Shown: in pieces, positions 26,548 through 35,098 of the stretch
Layout: every line of letters starts with the position of its first letter
Position numbering within the stretch: the first letter of the stretch is position 1
NCBI RefSeq assembly: GCF_004124325.1
Contig: NZ_QBDT01000001.1
Coordinates: forward strand, 7,714,963 to 7,778,962
Origin: Streptomyces sp. L2
GTDB lineage: Bacteria > Actinomycetota > Actinomycetes > Streptomycetales > Streptomycetaceae
Direction of reading: 5' to 3'
Length of the DNA: 64,000 nt
The notes under the pieces: generated by a model
Told to the model about the DNA's origin: nothing
Seen by the model: only the letters and a program-made list of their open reading frames with translations
The model's database searches: none
Program-made: the position numbers and the translations under genes

Positions 26548-27813
26548 TCACCCTGTGGTGAGGGTTTGGAGGCGTGCGCTGGTGGGGCACAGGGTGCGGA
26601 CTGCGTCGAGGGCCGAGCGGACGGCGCCTTGCTGGCTGTCGGCGTCGTGCAGGTAACTGCCGGCGTAGTAGAGGCCCATGTCGCCTTGGCGTGTGCTGAG
26701 TTGGGTCGCGGCCTGGTGGCCGGGGACGGTGGGCAGCAGCTGCTGGAAGTGGGCGATGGTGACGATGTCGTCGGGTGGGGTGCGGTGAGTGATCCAGCTC
26801 TTGAAGACGTCGGTGCCTAGGAGAGGGCCGAGCCAGCAGGTCATCTCCGCGAAGTTGCCGTCGCTGGTGGTGCAGACGCTGGACCAGTGGGCGCGGTCGG
26901 TGGGCATGTGCCGCGGGTCGCGGTGGAGGGCCACGGTCGTGGGTACGTAGCGGAACTCGGCCAGCCGGGCCGCGGCATCGTTCAGCGACGGGCACTGGTC
27001 AAGGAGACCTGCCGCATGTGGGGCGGGAAGGGCGAGGACGACGGCGTCGAAGACGGCCTGCTGGCCTGTGCCGTCCTGCACGCCGAGACTGCTGCCGCTG
27101 TGGACGACGCGGCGGGCCGGGGTGTTGTAGAGGATGGTGCCGCTGATGCCGCGGGCGAGGCGCTCGGCCAGGTGTCCCAGGCCGGGGGCGAGGGTGTGCC
27201 AGACGGGCGCGGCATCGGCCTGTTGGGGTGGGGTGCGGGTGGCCCAGGCGGCCGCAGCGCGTGCAGGCATCCGGGCGGCCTGGTCGAGGCTGCAGCCGAT
27301 GAAGGATGCGCACCAGCTCAGGACGGCGTGACGGTAGAGGTCGTCGGGAAGTCTGAGGGGGGCAGCCAGATCGGCGACGGTGGTGGTGTGCGGTTCGTCG
27401 TCGGCCTCGAGTTCGGCGGCTTGGGCCAGGAAAGCGCCGAGTGCCTCCCACGCCGGGCCGGTCAGTGGCTTGCGGCCGTTGGCGGCGTCGGTGGGGGCGT
27501 GGGGTGTGACGAGCAGGGGTTCGTCGTCGGCGGCCCTTTGGAGAGTGGTGGTCAGCGGCACCGGGCGGGTTTCCTCGGCGTCGATGCCCAGTGCCCGGCA
27601 CAGGGCGGTGTGATCGGGGTAGGCCGTCGGGGAGAGAAACTGGGCGCCCACGTCAACGGGGACGGCGGCGTTGTCTGCGGTGCTCAAGGTGATGGTGCGG
27701 ATGTTGCCGCCGGGGCGGTCGGTTGCCTCGTAGAGGGTGATGTCGTGGTGTTCGCCCAGGAGCCAGGCGGCCGTCAGGCCGGCGATGCCCGCTCCGATGA
27801 TCGCGATACGCAT
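26548..27813 (-). CDS. FAD-dependent amine oxidase-like oxidoreductase, copy 1
   Basis: 421-aa flavoprotein. N-terminal dinucleotide motif GAGIAGLTAAWLL and YEATDRPGGNIRT (the R-x-G-G flavin contact); C-terminal YYAGSYLHDADSQQGAVRSAL closes the FAD site. It belongs to the NAD(P)/FAD amine-oxidase superfamily, which oxidises amines, or isomerises or desaturates carbon chains. It starts 23 nt after the A-T-R NRPS stop with its own GGAGAG site. A close paralogue lies at 33817 in the same relation to the second NRPS; both share the internal blocks ADLAAxL-x-LP, CASF-x-x-C, AARMPARAAAAWATRTPP and FKSWITHRTPP. Confidence 0.9.
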   Translation of the reverse strand: MRIAIIGAGIAGLTAAWLLGEHHDITLYEATDRPGGNIRTITLSTADNAAVPVDVGAQFLSPTAYPDHTALCRALGIDAEETRPVPLTTTLQRAADDEPLLVTPHAPTDAANGRKPLTGPAWEALGAFLAQAAELEADDEPHTTTVADLAAPLRLPDDLYRHAVLSWCASFIGCSLDQAARMPARAAAAWATRTPPQQADAAPVWHTLAPGLGHLAERLARGISGTILYNTPARRVVHSGSSLGVQDGTGQQAVFDAVVLALPAPHAAGLLDQCPSLNDAAARLAEFRYVPTTVALHRDPRHMPTDRAHWSSVCTTSDGNFAEMTCWLGPLLGTDVFKSWITHRTPPDDIVTIAHFQQLLPTVPGHQAATQLSTRQGDMGLYYAGSYLHDADSQQGAVRSALDAVRTLCPTSARLQTLTTG

Positions 27814-27836
27814 GGGAGCTGCTCTCCTTCGGTGCG

Positions 27837-30800
27837 TCAGACGGGCACGTGCGCAGGGTTCGTGGGAGCGGGGGGCGCGAGGAAGCCGGAGCCGACGAAG
27901 TAGTCGAGGTAGGTGTCGAGCATGTCAGCGTCGACCGGTGGGCAGGACAGGCCGGAGTCGGCGATGCCTGCTTCGAAGTTGTCGCGGCTGAAGCGGGGGA
28001 AGGTACCGGCGAAGTACATCTCCTTGACCGAGATGCTGGCTTGGCGGGCCGGTTCGATGAACATGGGCATGAACGGTGCCATGGGCTGGCTGGGGTCGTG
28101 GGCGGTCAGGTCGGCCATGTAGGTGACCCATTCGTCGTAGGGCACGGTGTTCACGGCGTAGCCGCGGGCCTGGAGCCGTTCGACCAGGAGGGACAGGCGG
28201 GCGTCGTGGGCGTTGGTGATGTGGTGCACCAGCCCTTGAGCGGGCCGGTGGGCGAGGATGTGTGTGATGGCCTGGGCGGTGTAGTCGACGGGGACGAAGT
28301 CCAGCGGGAGCGGGATGTCGGGGGCCAGGCCGGTCTCGGCGATGCTGCGGAACAGGGCGCACATCATGGTGTCGGTGTTCCAGATGCCGCCCCGGATCGT
28401 TCCGGTGATCTCGTACGGGCGGTGGATAGCGACGGCGAGTCCTTGCTGGGCTGCTTGGGTGACCAGCCGTTCGGCGACCCATTTGGTTTCTGGGTAGCCC
28501 AGCGAGATGCGGTCGCCAAAGCGCAGCGGGGTGTCCTCGTCGACGTCGCGTACGCCGGCGATTCCGAAGCCGGCGATGACGGCGATGCTGGAGACGTAGT
28601 GGAAGGTCTTGGGCTCACCGGTGCGGGCCAGGTCGAGCATGGTGCGGGTGCCGCCCACGTTGATGGCTTCCAGCGCCGCATAGGGGTAGGCGAAGTTGAC
28701 GCGAGATCCGGCGTGCAGCAGCGTGTCGGTGGCTTCGCCGAGCGCGGTGAACGTGGATCGGCTCAGGCCGAAGCGTGGGACGGCCAGATCGGCGGGCACG
28801 ACAGTGACGCGCTCGCGGACCTGGTTGAAGTCGAGTCCGTACCGGCGCATGCGGGCCGCCAGCCGTTGTTGGCCTTCGCGTTCGCTGTCGGCGCGCACGA
28901 GGCAGTGCACGTGCGTGGCGACGTTGTCGCGGACGAGGGAATCGAGCAGGTAGGTGCCCAGGAATCCGGTGGCACCGCTGAGGACTACCCGCCGCCTCTC
29001 AGGGGGCTGCGCGGGTGCGGTGGGGAAGGACAGGCCGGGCTCGAGGCGGGAGGCTGCCTCGAAGTCCACCGGCTGCTCAGCGGTATCGCGGTCGGCGGCG
29101 CTCAGCATCTCCTGGATACGGGCGGCGAAGGTCCGCACAGTGGGACTGCTGAGCAGGGTCCGGATCAGGTAGCGGCTGTGGTGCGGGGCCAGGTCGAAGC
29201 GGGACCGGCACAGGGCGGCCAGCCGGGTGGCCTGCAGGGAGTGGCCCCCGAGTTCGAAGAAGTCGGTGTCGCGGTCGATGTGTTCGCGCAGGCCCAGGAT
29301 GTCGCCCCACAGGTCGGCGACGGCCCGTTCCGTCTCGGTCGCGGGGGCCTGGCCGGATACGGCGGGATTGGTGAGGCTGGTGGGGAGCTGTTCGGCGTCG
29401 CGGGTCAGTCGGTCACGGTCGATCTTGCCCGACCGTGTCAGAGGCATCCGGTCACGCACCAGGATCGGGCTGGGCACCATGAATACCGGCAGCCTGTCCC
29501 GCAAAAACTCCCGTAGCTTCCAGGGCAGTTGGGCGGCACCGGTGCCGGACTGCGGGCTCACCCAGGCCAGGAGCCGGTCGTTGTCGCCGCCCCGCGGTGC
29601 GATGACCGCAGCCTCGCGAACTTGGTCATGGGCGCTGAGATGGACCTCGATCTCATCGAGTTCGATGCGGTAGCCGCGGACCTTGACCTGGCGGTCTCTT
29701 CGCCCGAGGAACTCCAATACACCATCGTCCCCCCACCGGGCCAGATCTCCGGTCTTGTACAATCGGCCCCCACCACCAGCGCTTTGGGGGCCGAGACGGT
29801 CGGGCACGAACCGGGCTGCGGTCAGTTCCTCGTCCCCGAGGTAGCCGAGCGCCACCCCGTCACCGCCAACCCACAGCTCTCCCACCTCGCCCACGTCGGC
29901 CACGGTGCCGTCCTCGCGCACCACATACGCGGTGGAGTTGGCCACCGGTGTGCCGATCGGCACCGTCTCGGCGTCCGCCAGGTCGGTGATCGCATGTACG
30001 GTCGACAGAGACGAGTTCTCCGTCGGACCGTAACCGTTGAGAAACGCCCCGGGACGGCCGTGGGCCAGGATGCGGCGCACCGCCTCGGCCGAGAGCGCGT
30101 CCCCGCCCGCGATCAGGCATCGCAGCGAGGCGAACATCTGAGGGCAGACCTTGGCCATCTGGTGGAACAGCCCCGCGCTGAGCCACATCACCGACACCTG
30201 TTCGGTGCGCAGCACTTCCTCCAATGCGTCGGCGGCCAGCAGGGTGTCCACCTGTGCCAGTACCAGCCGGGCACCGTTCAGCAGCGCCCCGAAGTACTCG
30301 AAGCACGACACGTCGAAGGTCGGGCTGGTCGTGGCTAGCAGCACGTCCTGGGCCGACAGCCGCAGCCTCTCATCGCCCTGGCACACCAGCCGGATGGGGC
30401 CGCGGTGGGGCACCACCACTCCCTTGGGCACGCCGGTGGAGCCCGACGTGAAGATCACGTAGGCGGGATCTTCAGGGCCGACAACAACCCGGTCCGAAAC
30501 CCCGGTGCGCGATATCCGGGCATGAACATCCACCGCTTGAGCGTGCCCGTTCACCAGCGCCCGGTGATTGCTGCTGGTGACCACGACAGTAACGCTCGCG
30601 TCTTTGAGTAGCTGCAGCACGTGATGCTGGGGGTAGTGCGGATCCAGCGGCAGATAGGCTGCGCCGGCCTGCATCACGGCGAGCGCCGCTGTCACGCAGG
30701 CGATGGATCGTTCCAGCAGCACTCCGACCACGTCGCCGCGCTTCACTCCGAGGGTGATCAGATGGTCGGCCAACTCACATACCCGCTCGTGCAGTTCCCG

Positions 30801-30983
30801 GTAGGTCGCCCGCTCTGCGCCCTGGCAGACGGCGACCGCTTCCGGGCGGGCCGCAGCCTGCTCGGCAAACAGGCCTGGGACATTCGCGTTGCGAGGGTAG
30901 GCGGTAGTCGTGTCGTTCCACTGACGGACCCGGGTGTGGTGGCCGTTTTCGGGCAGGCCGAAGTTGTCCAGTGCGCTTGCCAT
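27837..30983 (-). CDS. NRPS-like A-T-reductase protein, copy 1
   Basis: 1048 aa. Adenylation domain (about 25-510) with A3 YVIFTSGSTGVPKGV, A5 NGYGPTENSS, A7 LYKTGDLARW, A8 RDRQVKVRGYRIEL and A10 lysine in SGKID. Carrier domain with phosphopantetheine Ser in DFFELGGHSLQA (about 586). C-terminal thioester reductase (from about 670): NADPH loop GATGFLGTYLLD, S-S-I and YPETK catalytic residues. No condensation domain. Such enzymes activate one acid and release it by reduction as an aldehyde or alcohol. Substrate pocket residues read by eye are roughly D-V-F-W-I-G-G-L-S, which I cannot match to a known amino acid. It follows the TenA-like gene and precedes the FAD oxidase; homologous to 35099-38890. 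Confidence 0.95.
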   Translation of the reverse strand: MASALDNFGLPENGHHTRVRQWNDTTTAYPRNANVPGLFAEQAAARPEAVAVCQGAERATYRELHERVCELADHLITLGVKRGDVVGVLLERSIACVTAALAVMQAGAAYLPLDPHYPQHHVLQLLKDASVTVVVTSSNHRALVNGHAQAVDVHARISRTGVSDRVVVGPEDPAYVIFTSGSTGVPKGVVVPHRGPIRLVCQGDERLRLSAQDVLLATTSPTFDVSCFEYFGALLNGARLVLAQVDTLLAADALEEVLRTEQVSVMWLSAGLFHQMAKVCPQMFASLRCLIAGGDALSAEAVRRILAHGRPGAFLNGYGPTENSSLSTVHAITDLADAETVPIGTPVANSTAYVVREDGTVADVGEVGELWVGGDGVALGYLGDEELTAARFVPDRLGPQSAGGGGRLYKTGDLARWGDDGVLEFLGRRDRQVKVRGYRIELDEIEVHLSAHDQVREAAVIAPRGGDNDRLLAWVSPQSGTGAAQLPWKLREFLRDRLPVFMVPSPILVRDRMPLTRSGKIDRDRLTRDAEQLPTSLTNPAVSGQAPATETERAVADLWGDILGLREHIDRDTDFFELGGHSLQATRLAALCRSRFDLAPHHSRYLIRTLLSSPTVRTFAARIQEMLSAADRDTAEQPVDFEAASRLEPGLSFPTAPAQPPERRRVVLSGATGFLGTYLLDSLVRDNVATHVHCLVRADSEREGQQRLAARMRRYGLDFNQVRERVTVVPADLAVPRFGLSRSTFTALGEATDTLLHAGSRVNFAYPYAALEAINVGGTRTMLDLARTGEPKTFHYVSSIAVIAGFGIAGVRDVDEDTPLRFGDRISLGYPETKWVAERLVTQAAQQGLAVAIHRPYEITGTIRGGIWNTDTMMCALFRSIAETGLAPDIPLPLDFVPVDYTAQAITHILAHRPAQGLVHHITNAHDARLSLLVERLQARGYAVNTVPYDEWVTYMADLTAHDPSQPMAPFMPMFIEPARQASISVKEMYFAGTFPRFSRDNFEAGIADSGLSCPPVDADMLDTYLDYFVGSGFLAPPAPTNPAHVPV

Positions 30984-31026
30984 GAGGAGCTTCCTCTCGC
31001 GGACTCGAAGGAGGTGCAGCGCGGCT

Positions 31027-31701
31027 TTAGCGCGCCGCGGGGGCAGCCGGCTTCAGGGATGCGGCCCAGAACCCGGCCAGCACAGGTTCGACCTGGGCGA
31101 CCGCCTGCCCGATCACGGCTGGCTCTTCACCGCGGGCCAGCCCGTAGGCAGCCACCTCCCGTGCCTCCGCGACGAACCGCTCCGGGGGCGTACCGAACAG
31201 GTCGAAGTACTCCACAACAGGCCCCGGCAACCTGGGCTCCAGTCGCCGCATCGGCTCGGCCAGGGCCTCGCACACCCCACACCACAGCAGCAGGTCCGCA
31301 CGGATCGCACAGGCCGCCTCCGCAGGACCCGCCCGCATCGCCAGCCACGCCATGAACGATCCGAACACGCGCATCCCAGCCGGCGGATGCCCCTCACGCA
31401 GCGCCTGCTCACTGAGACCGAGCGCCGCCCCGCAGGCGAGCAAAGGTCCCTCACAATCCAGCACCAAGCGGGCCAGATCAAGGAAATAACCCGCTACGGG
31501 TTGGTGAGGCGAGCGCGCGGCCAGCGTCGCGAAGGCCGCCACTTCGGCTGCATGCGCGTGAAACTCGCCCAACGCCACTCGCGCGATCTCCTCCGCCCCC
31601 GCCTCACCCGCGACGAGCGCCTCCACCAGGGGGTTGGTACGTACGTGGGCTTTCGTCGCCGGAGTTGTCTCCTTGAACAGGAGATCGACGTCATATGCCA
31701 T
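31027..31701 (-). CDS. TenA/haem-oxygenase-like helical protein (stand-alone)
   Basis: 224 aa, nearly all helical. It aligns along its length with the C-terminal extension of the second NRPS: GEFHAHAAEVAAF here versus AELHAQPSEIAAF there; RADLLLWCGVCEAL versus RTDLMLWCAVCAEL; PVLAGFW versus PVLQSYW. The size, the early E-x-H and the D-x-x-x-WC helix suggest the TenA/PqqC/haem-oxygenase-like fold, which includes thiaminases and diiron oxidases. A full set of diiron ligands is not visible. It begins the transcription unit of TenA-like, NRPS and FAD oxidase genes, with GGGAGG before the ATG. It may act on the carrier-bound or released intermediate. Fold assignment is moderate; function unknown. 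Confidence 0.7.
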   Translation of the reverse strand: MAYDVDLLFKETTPATKAHVRTNPLVEALVAGEAGAEEIARVALGEFHAHAAEVAAFATLAARSPHQPVAGYFLDLARLVLDCEGPLLACGAALGLSEQALREGHPPAGMRVFGSFMAWLAMRAGPAEAACAIRADLLLWCGVCEALAEPMRRLEPRLPGPVVEYFDLFGTPPERFVAEAREVAAYGLARGEEPAVIGQAVAQVEPVLAGFWAASLKPAAPAAR

Positions 31702-32049
31702 GAGTAGAGCCTCCCTTGCAGCACGCCACGGCCAAGGAGGGGAGGGCCTGAACTCGGCTGTTCACCAGCTGGATCCGTCCGCGCACGTGGCTCGCACTTG
31801 CCCGCCGCCTGCTCGGCGACTCACCCGCCTGGGTCAATGAACCAGCGCACGGCCCCCTGCGGTAACCCTTCATGCAGCACTGGCCGCGTGTACTTATGGC
31901 AAGTTTGTGAATTAGTGAGAGCGTGCGCCCGGGAGAGCACTCCTCGGCGAGCTCGGGCTGCCGCTCCGAAGCCGACGGCGCTCTGTGATGGTTGCCGGGG
32001 CATCGACCACGGCCGGCGCCGAGCGCTCCGCACTCTTATTGAATCTCAT

Positions 32050-32500
32050 TGCCTTTGTCCGCCGCAGCCACCAGCCCCTGGGCACCGGACATCTCAGCAT
32101 CGCGCAACTTCTCCAGGTGTTCTGGTACCCCTCTGACGTGCACGGCCCGGCCGGTTGCGGCATGCTGCTCGACCTGCGCTGGCGCCGGTTGCGTCACGTC
32201 GCCGAGATGATGACTGCGCCACCGCAACCGCAAGTCGTCGGGTCCGAGGGGCATGTCCCCGAGCCATGCGTCCTGCATCCGGAACAGGGGGCCAGCCACC
32301 CGTTCGCCGGCCTCCCGGAGGACCTCTGGGCCCGGATCGACGCCTGGGAAGAGGAGTTTGAGGAGGCCGAGCAGTCGACGGACCGAGATGGCACAAGGTG
32401 GGTGGGCTACCAGTACGACCTATCCATCCCCCCGGGCTGGCGCGTCGGCGGTTTCGCCTCCTGGCATGCTACCGACCTGCACCCCATGAACTGTCCACAG
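32050..32500 (+). pseudogene. Fragment of an actinomycete hypothetical protein
   Basis: A coherent plus-strand stretch reads LLQVFWYPSDVH, VPEPCVLHPEQ, LPEDLWARIDAWEEE, YQYDLSIPPGWRVGGFASW and HPMNCP. This resembles a common uncharacterised Streptomyces protein that ends in a Trp-rich C-x-C region, but here the start region is missing and the frame degrades after the HPMNCP block. Function unknown. Confidence 0.45.
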
Positions 32501-32631
32501 AGCCCAGCCACCCGCACCGCTGGAGTATCCAGTAGACCCCTCGGCAGCGGGCTCCGGTTCTCGGGTCGCAGGCAGGACGGCGCTGCTCGTCGAAGTGGTG
32601 CTTGGTTGTGGCATGCGCCGGTCAGGCGGGC

Positions 32632-32755
32632 TGGGTGGGGGGACGACCAGTTCAGCGACATCCCTTGGTGGCCTCGTGCTCGTGCACCAGTGAGACGCCG
32701 ACGTCCGATCGTAGCGGAGTGTCATCGACTGGGCGTCCCCCAGGCCGTTGACTGC
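32632..32755 (-). pseudogene. Relic of a TPR-type regulator N-terminus
   Basis: The minus-strand frame gives AVNGLGDAQSMTLRYDRTSASHW, nearly the same as AVNRLGAAQSLTLRYDRTSVAHW in the intact regulator at 51554-52957. Sequence on either side is frameshifted, so only this helix-turn-helix segment survives. Confidence 0.7.
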
Positions 32756-33816
32756 GTGTGAACAGATCTCCCTCGGTCTACTCTGCTTCCGTAAGGAGGG
32801 CGTTGGGACTTTCGTTCTCGCTGTGGCGTAACACGTGCGGCCCCATCCGTCCCGCCGGTCGCACAACCCGATCGGCGCACATCCCCCGCCGAGTACTGCC
32901 CATCCCGATAACAGATACGCGATTGTCCCCTTGTGCGCCGTCTATGAACAGGGCGAGAGTGCGCCACAGTCGGCAACGGAGTTGCCGGGTGCACGCGGAG
33001 TGGACCGGTAGTCGCAGGCCCGGTCCTGCACGTCACGCGAATCCCTCAAGAGCAAGCGCGCAGTTTTCGCATATTCCTCTGGCATTGTTTGTTCGTTCGC
33101 CATCGGTGTCGGTCTTCTTGATCCGGGTCTGGATCGTATGGATGGCCTGCTGAACTGCTCCTGGCGGAGGCGGGGGGTCGCTGACTGGACCATCGTCGGT
33201 GGCCTTGGCGGGAGTGTCGCGCAGTCCATGGATGCCGGGAGAAGCCGTACTCACGTCAGGGTCGCATGCGCATTACTCCCAGCGAGTGAGTCATCGGGCG
33301 AGTCGTTAATTCGACCACCTGATGTATATCCACAATTCTGGCATGGATGATCCTTTAGCTTTGGAGCTCCCTGTCCTTTCCGCTGCGTGGGGGAGCGAAA
33401 AACCATCGACGGAAGTCGCGGAAGACGACAAGGAGCAGAGACAGTGCGGAGATTCGGTCTCGGCTTTCTTGAGGCAGCGGATTCTCGCCGAGCGTGTGCG
33501 GGAGCGTTCCGGCTGACGGAACCGGCCCCCTTCTCATTCATCCGCGGTTCTTCAGGGAGAGTTCGGCGGTCACCCATAGGAGCTATGGGCGCCGCCGGAC
33601 TCGCTGTTCGGTGAACTCCCCTTGGCGGGGCACGGGAAGAGGCCGCCGCCGCGGCGGCCGCGATGGATCCGTGCCCGCCGTGATCGGTGACATGCCGCGG
33701 GCGGATTGGACGCGCCGCGCAAGTGGCGTCACACGGTGACACGGATCTCCTGCCGCCCGCTGGAAAAGCACGAGGTGGGCGAGGTCGTCCGGGCGGCGGC
33801 TGGCGTCGCCGCCTGA
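32756..33816. other. Eroded DNA between the two NRPS modules
   Basis: No recognised gene. A 64-codon plus-strand frame (33322-33516) and a 73-codon minus-strand frame (33033-33254) have no ribosome site. The region separates the duplicated modules and carries the regulator relic at its left edge, so it is probably the scar of past insertions. Confidence 0.5.
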
Positions 33817-35079
33817 TTACTGCCCGAGGGCGGCGCGGCGGGTGCCGGAAGCGCCCAGCGCCGTGACGGCGTCGAGGGCCGACTGGACGGCGCCTTCTTG
33901 GCTGTCGGCGTCGTGCATGTAACTGCCGGTGTAGTAGACGCCGTGTCGGCCCTGTCGGGTTCGAAGGGTGCGTGCGGCGTGGTGGCCGGGGACCGTGGGG
34001 AGGAGCTGGCTGAAGTGTGCGCTGGCGATGATGTCTCTGGGTGGAGTGCGGTGGGTGATCCAGCTCTTGAAGATGTCGGTGCTGCCCACGGCGCCGAGCC
34101 AGGCGGTCATTTCGGCCCAGTGTCCGTCACTGGTAGTGCAGACGGCGGACCAGTGTGTGCGGTCGCAAGGCATGTGCACGGGGTCGTGGTGGAGGGCGAC
34201 CGTGGTGGGAACGTAGGTGAAGTCCGCCAGGGCGGCGGCCGGTTCGCCCAGTTCCGGGCAGCCGTGCAGCAGGCGGGCGGCCTGGGGGGCCGGCAGGGCC
34301 AGGACCACCGCGTCATAGGGTGTCGTGGTTCCGTCGGCGCCGTGCACGGCGGGTTGTCCCGTAGTGAGGCTGATGTGCCGGATGGCGGTGTTGTACAGGA
34401 TCCGGCCCTGCAGAGCCCGCGCGAGACGGTGAATGACGGTGGTGAGGCCGTCTGTGAGGACGTGCCATGTCGGTGCGGTGCCGGCCTGTTCGGGCGGGGT
34501 GCGGGTGGCCCAGGCAGCGGCGGCGCGGGCGGGCATGCGGGCGGCCTGGTCCAGGGTGCAGTCGACGAAGGACGCGCACCAGGCCAGCACGGTGTCCTTC
34601 AGGAGCGGTTCGGGCAGCGAGAGGGAGGCGGCGAGATCGGCCACGGTGGTGGTGTGCGGGCCGTCCTCGCTCTCCAGTTGGGAGGCCGCGGCCAGGAAGG
34701 CGCCGAGCGTGTCCCAGGCCGGTCCGGTGACCGGCGTGCGGTCGGTCTTGGTGTCGGTGGGGGCGTGGGGGGTGACGAGTACCGGTTTGTCCCGGCCGGT
34801 GTGCAGGAGCGTGGTGGTCAGGGAGACCTCTGTGGTGTCGGCGTCGGTGATGTCCAGTGCCCGGCGCAGGGCGGTGTGGTGGGGGTAGGCGGTGGGGGAG
34901 AGCATCTGGGCGCCGAGGTCGATGGGGATGGTCGTCCCTTGGCCGGTGGGAACGCCTACGGTGCGGATGTTGCCGCCCGGTCGGCCCGTGGCCTCGTAGA
35001 CGGTGACGTCGTGCTCTTCTTCCAGGAGCCAGGCCGCGGTGAGTCCGGCGATCCCTGCCCCGATGACGGCGATGCGCAT
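33817..35079 (-). CDS. FAD-dependent amine oxidase-like oxidoreductase, copy 2
   Basis: 420-aa paralogue of the enzyme at 26548. Flavin motifs GAGIAGLTAAWLL, YEATGRPGGNIRT and YYTGSYMHDADSQEGAV are kept, as are AARMPARAAAAWATRTPP and FKSWITHRTPP. It starts 19 nt after the second NRPS stop with GGAGG. The two copies are near-identical at both ends but differ in the middle (around residues 160-260), suggesting they act on different, related substrates. The pairing of each oxidase with its own A-T-R enzyme argues that oxidase and reductase work on the same intermediate. Confidence 0.9.
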   Translation of the reverse strand: MRIAVIGAGIAGLTAAWLLEEEHDVTVYEATGRPGGNIRTVGVPTGQGTTIPIDLGAQMLSPTAYPHHTALRRALDITDADTTEVSLTTTLLHTGRDKPVLVTPHAPTDTKTDRTPVTGPAWDTLGAFLAAASQLESEDGPHTTTVADLAASLSLPEPLLKDTVLAWCASFVDCTLDQAARMPARAAAAWATRTPPEQAGTAPTWHVLTDGLTTVIHRLARALQGRILYNTAIRHISLTTGQPAVHGADGTTTPYDAVVLALPAPQAARLLHGCPELGEPAAALADFTYVPTTVALHHDPVHMPCDRTHWSAVCTTSDGHWAEMTAWLGAVGSTDIFKSWITHRTPPRDIIASAHFSQLLPTVPGHHAARTLRTRQGRHGVYYTGSYMHDADSQEGAVQSALDAVTALGASGTRRAALGQ

Positions 35080-35098
35080 GGGTGTGCCTCCGGTGTGG

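Noticed and set aside
33322..33516. 64-codon frame, considered as a possible peptide precursor
   Set aside because: No ribosome site at either ATG, no modification enzyme that would suit it, no recognisable core motif.
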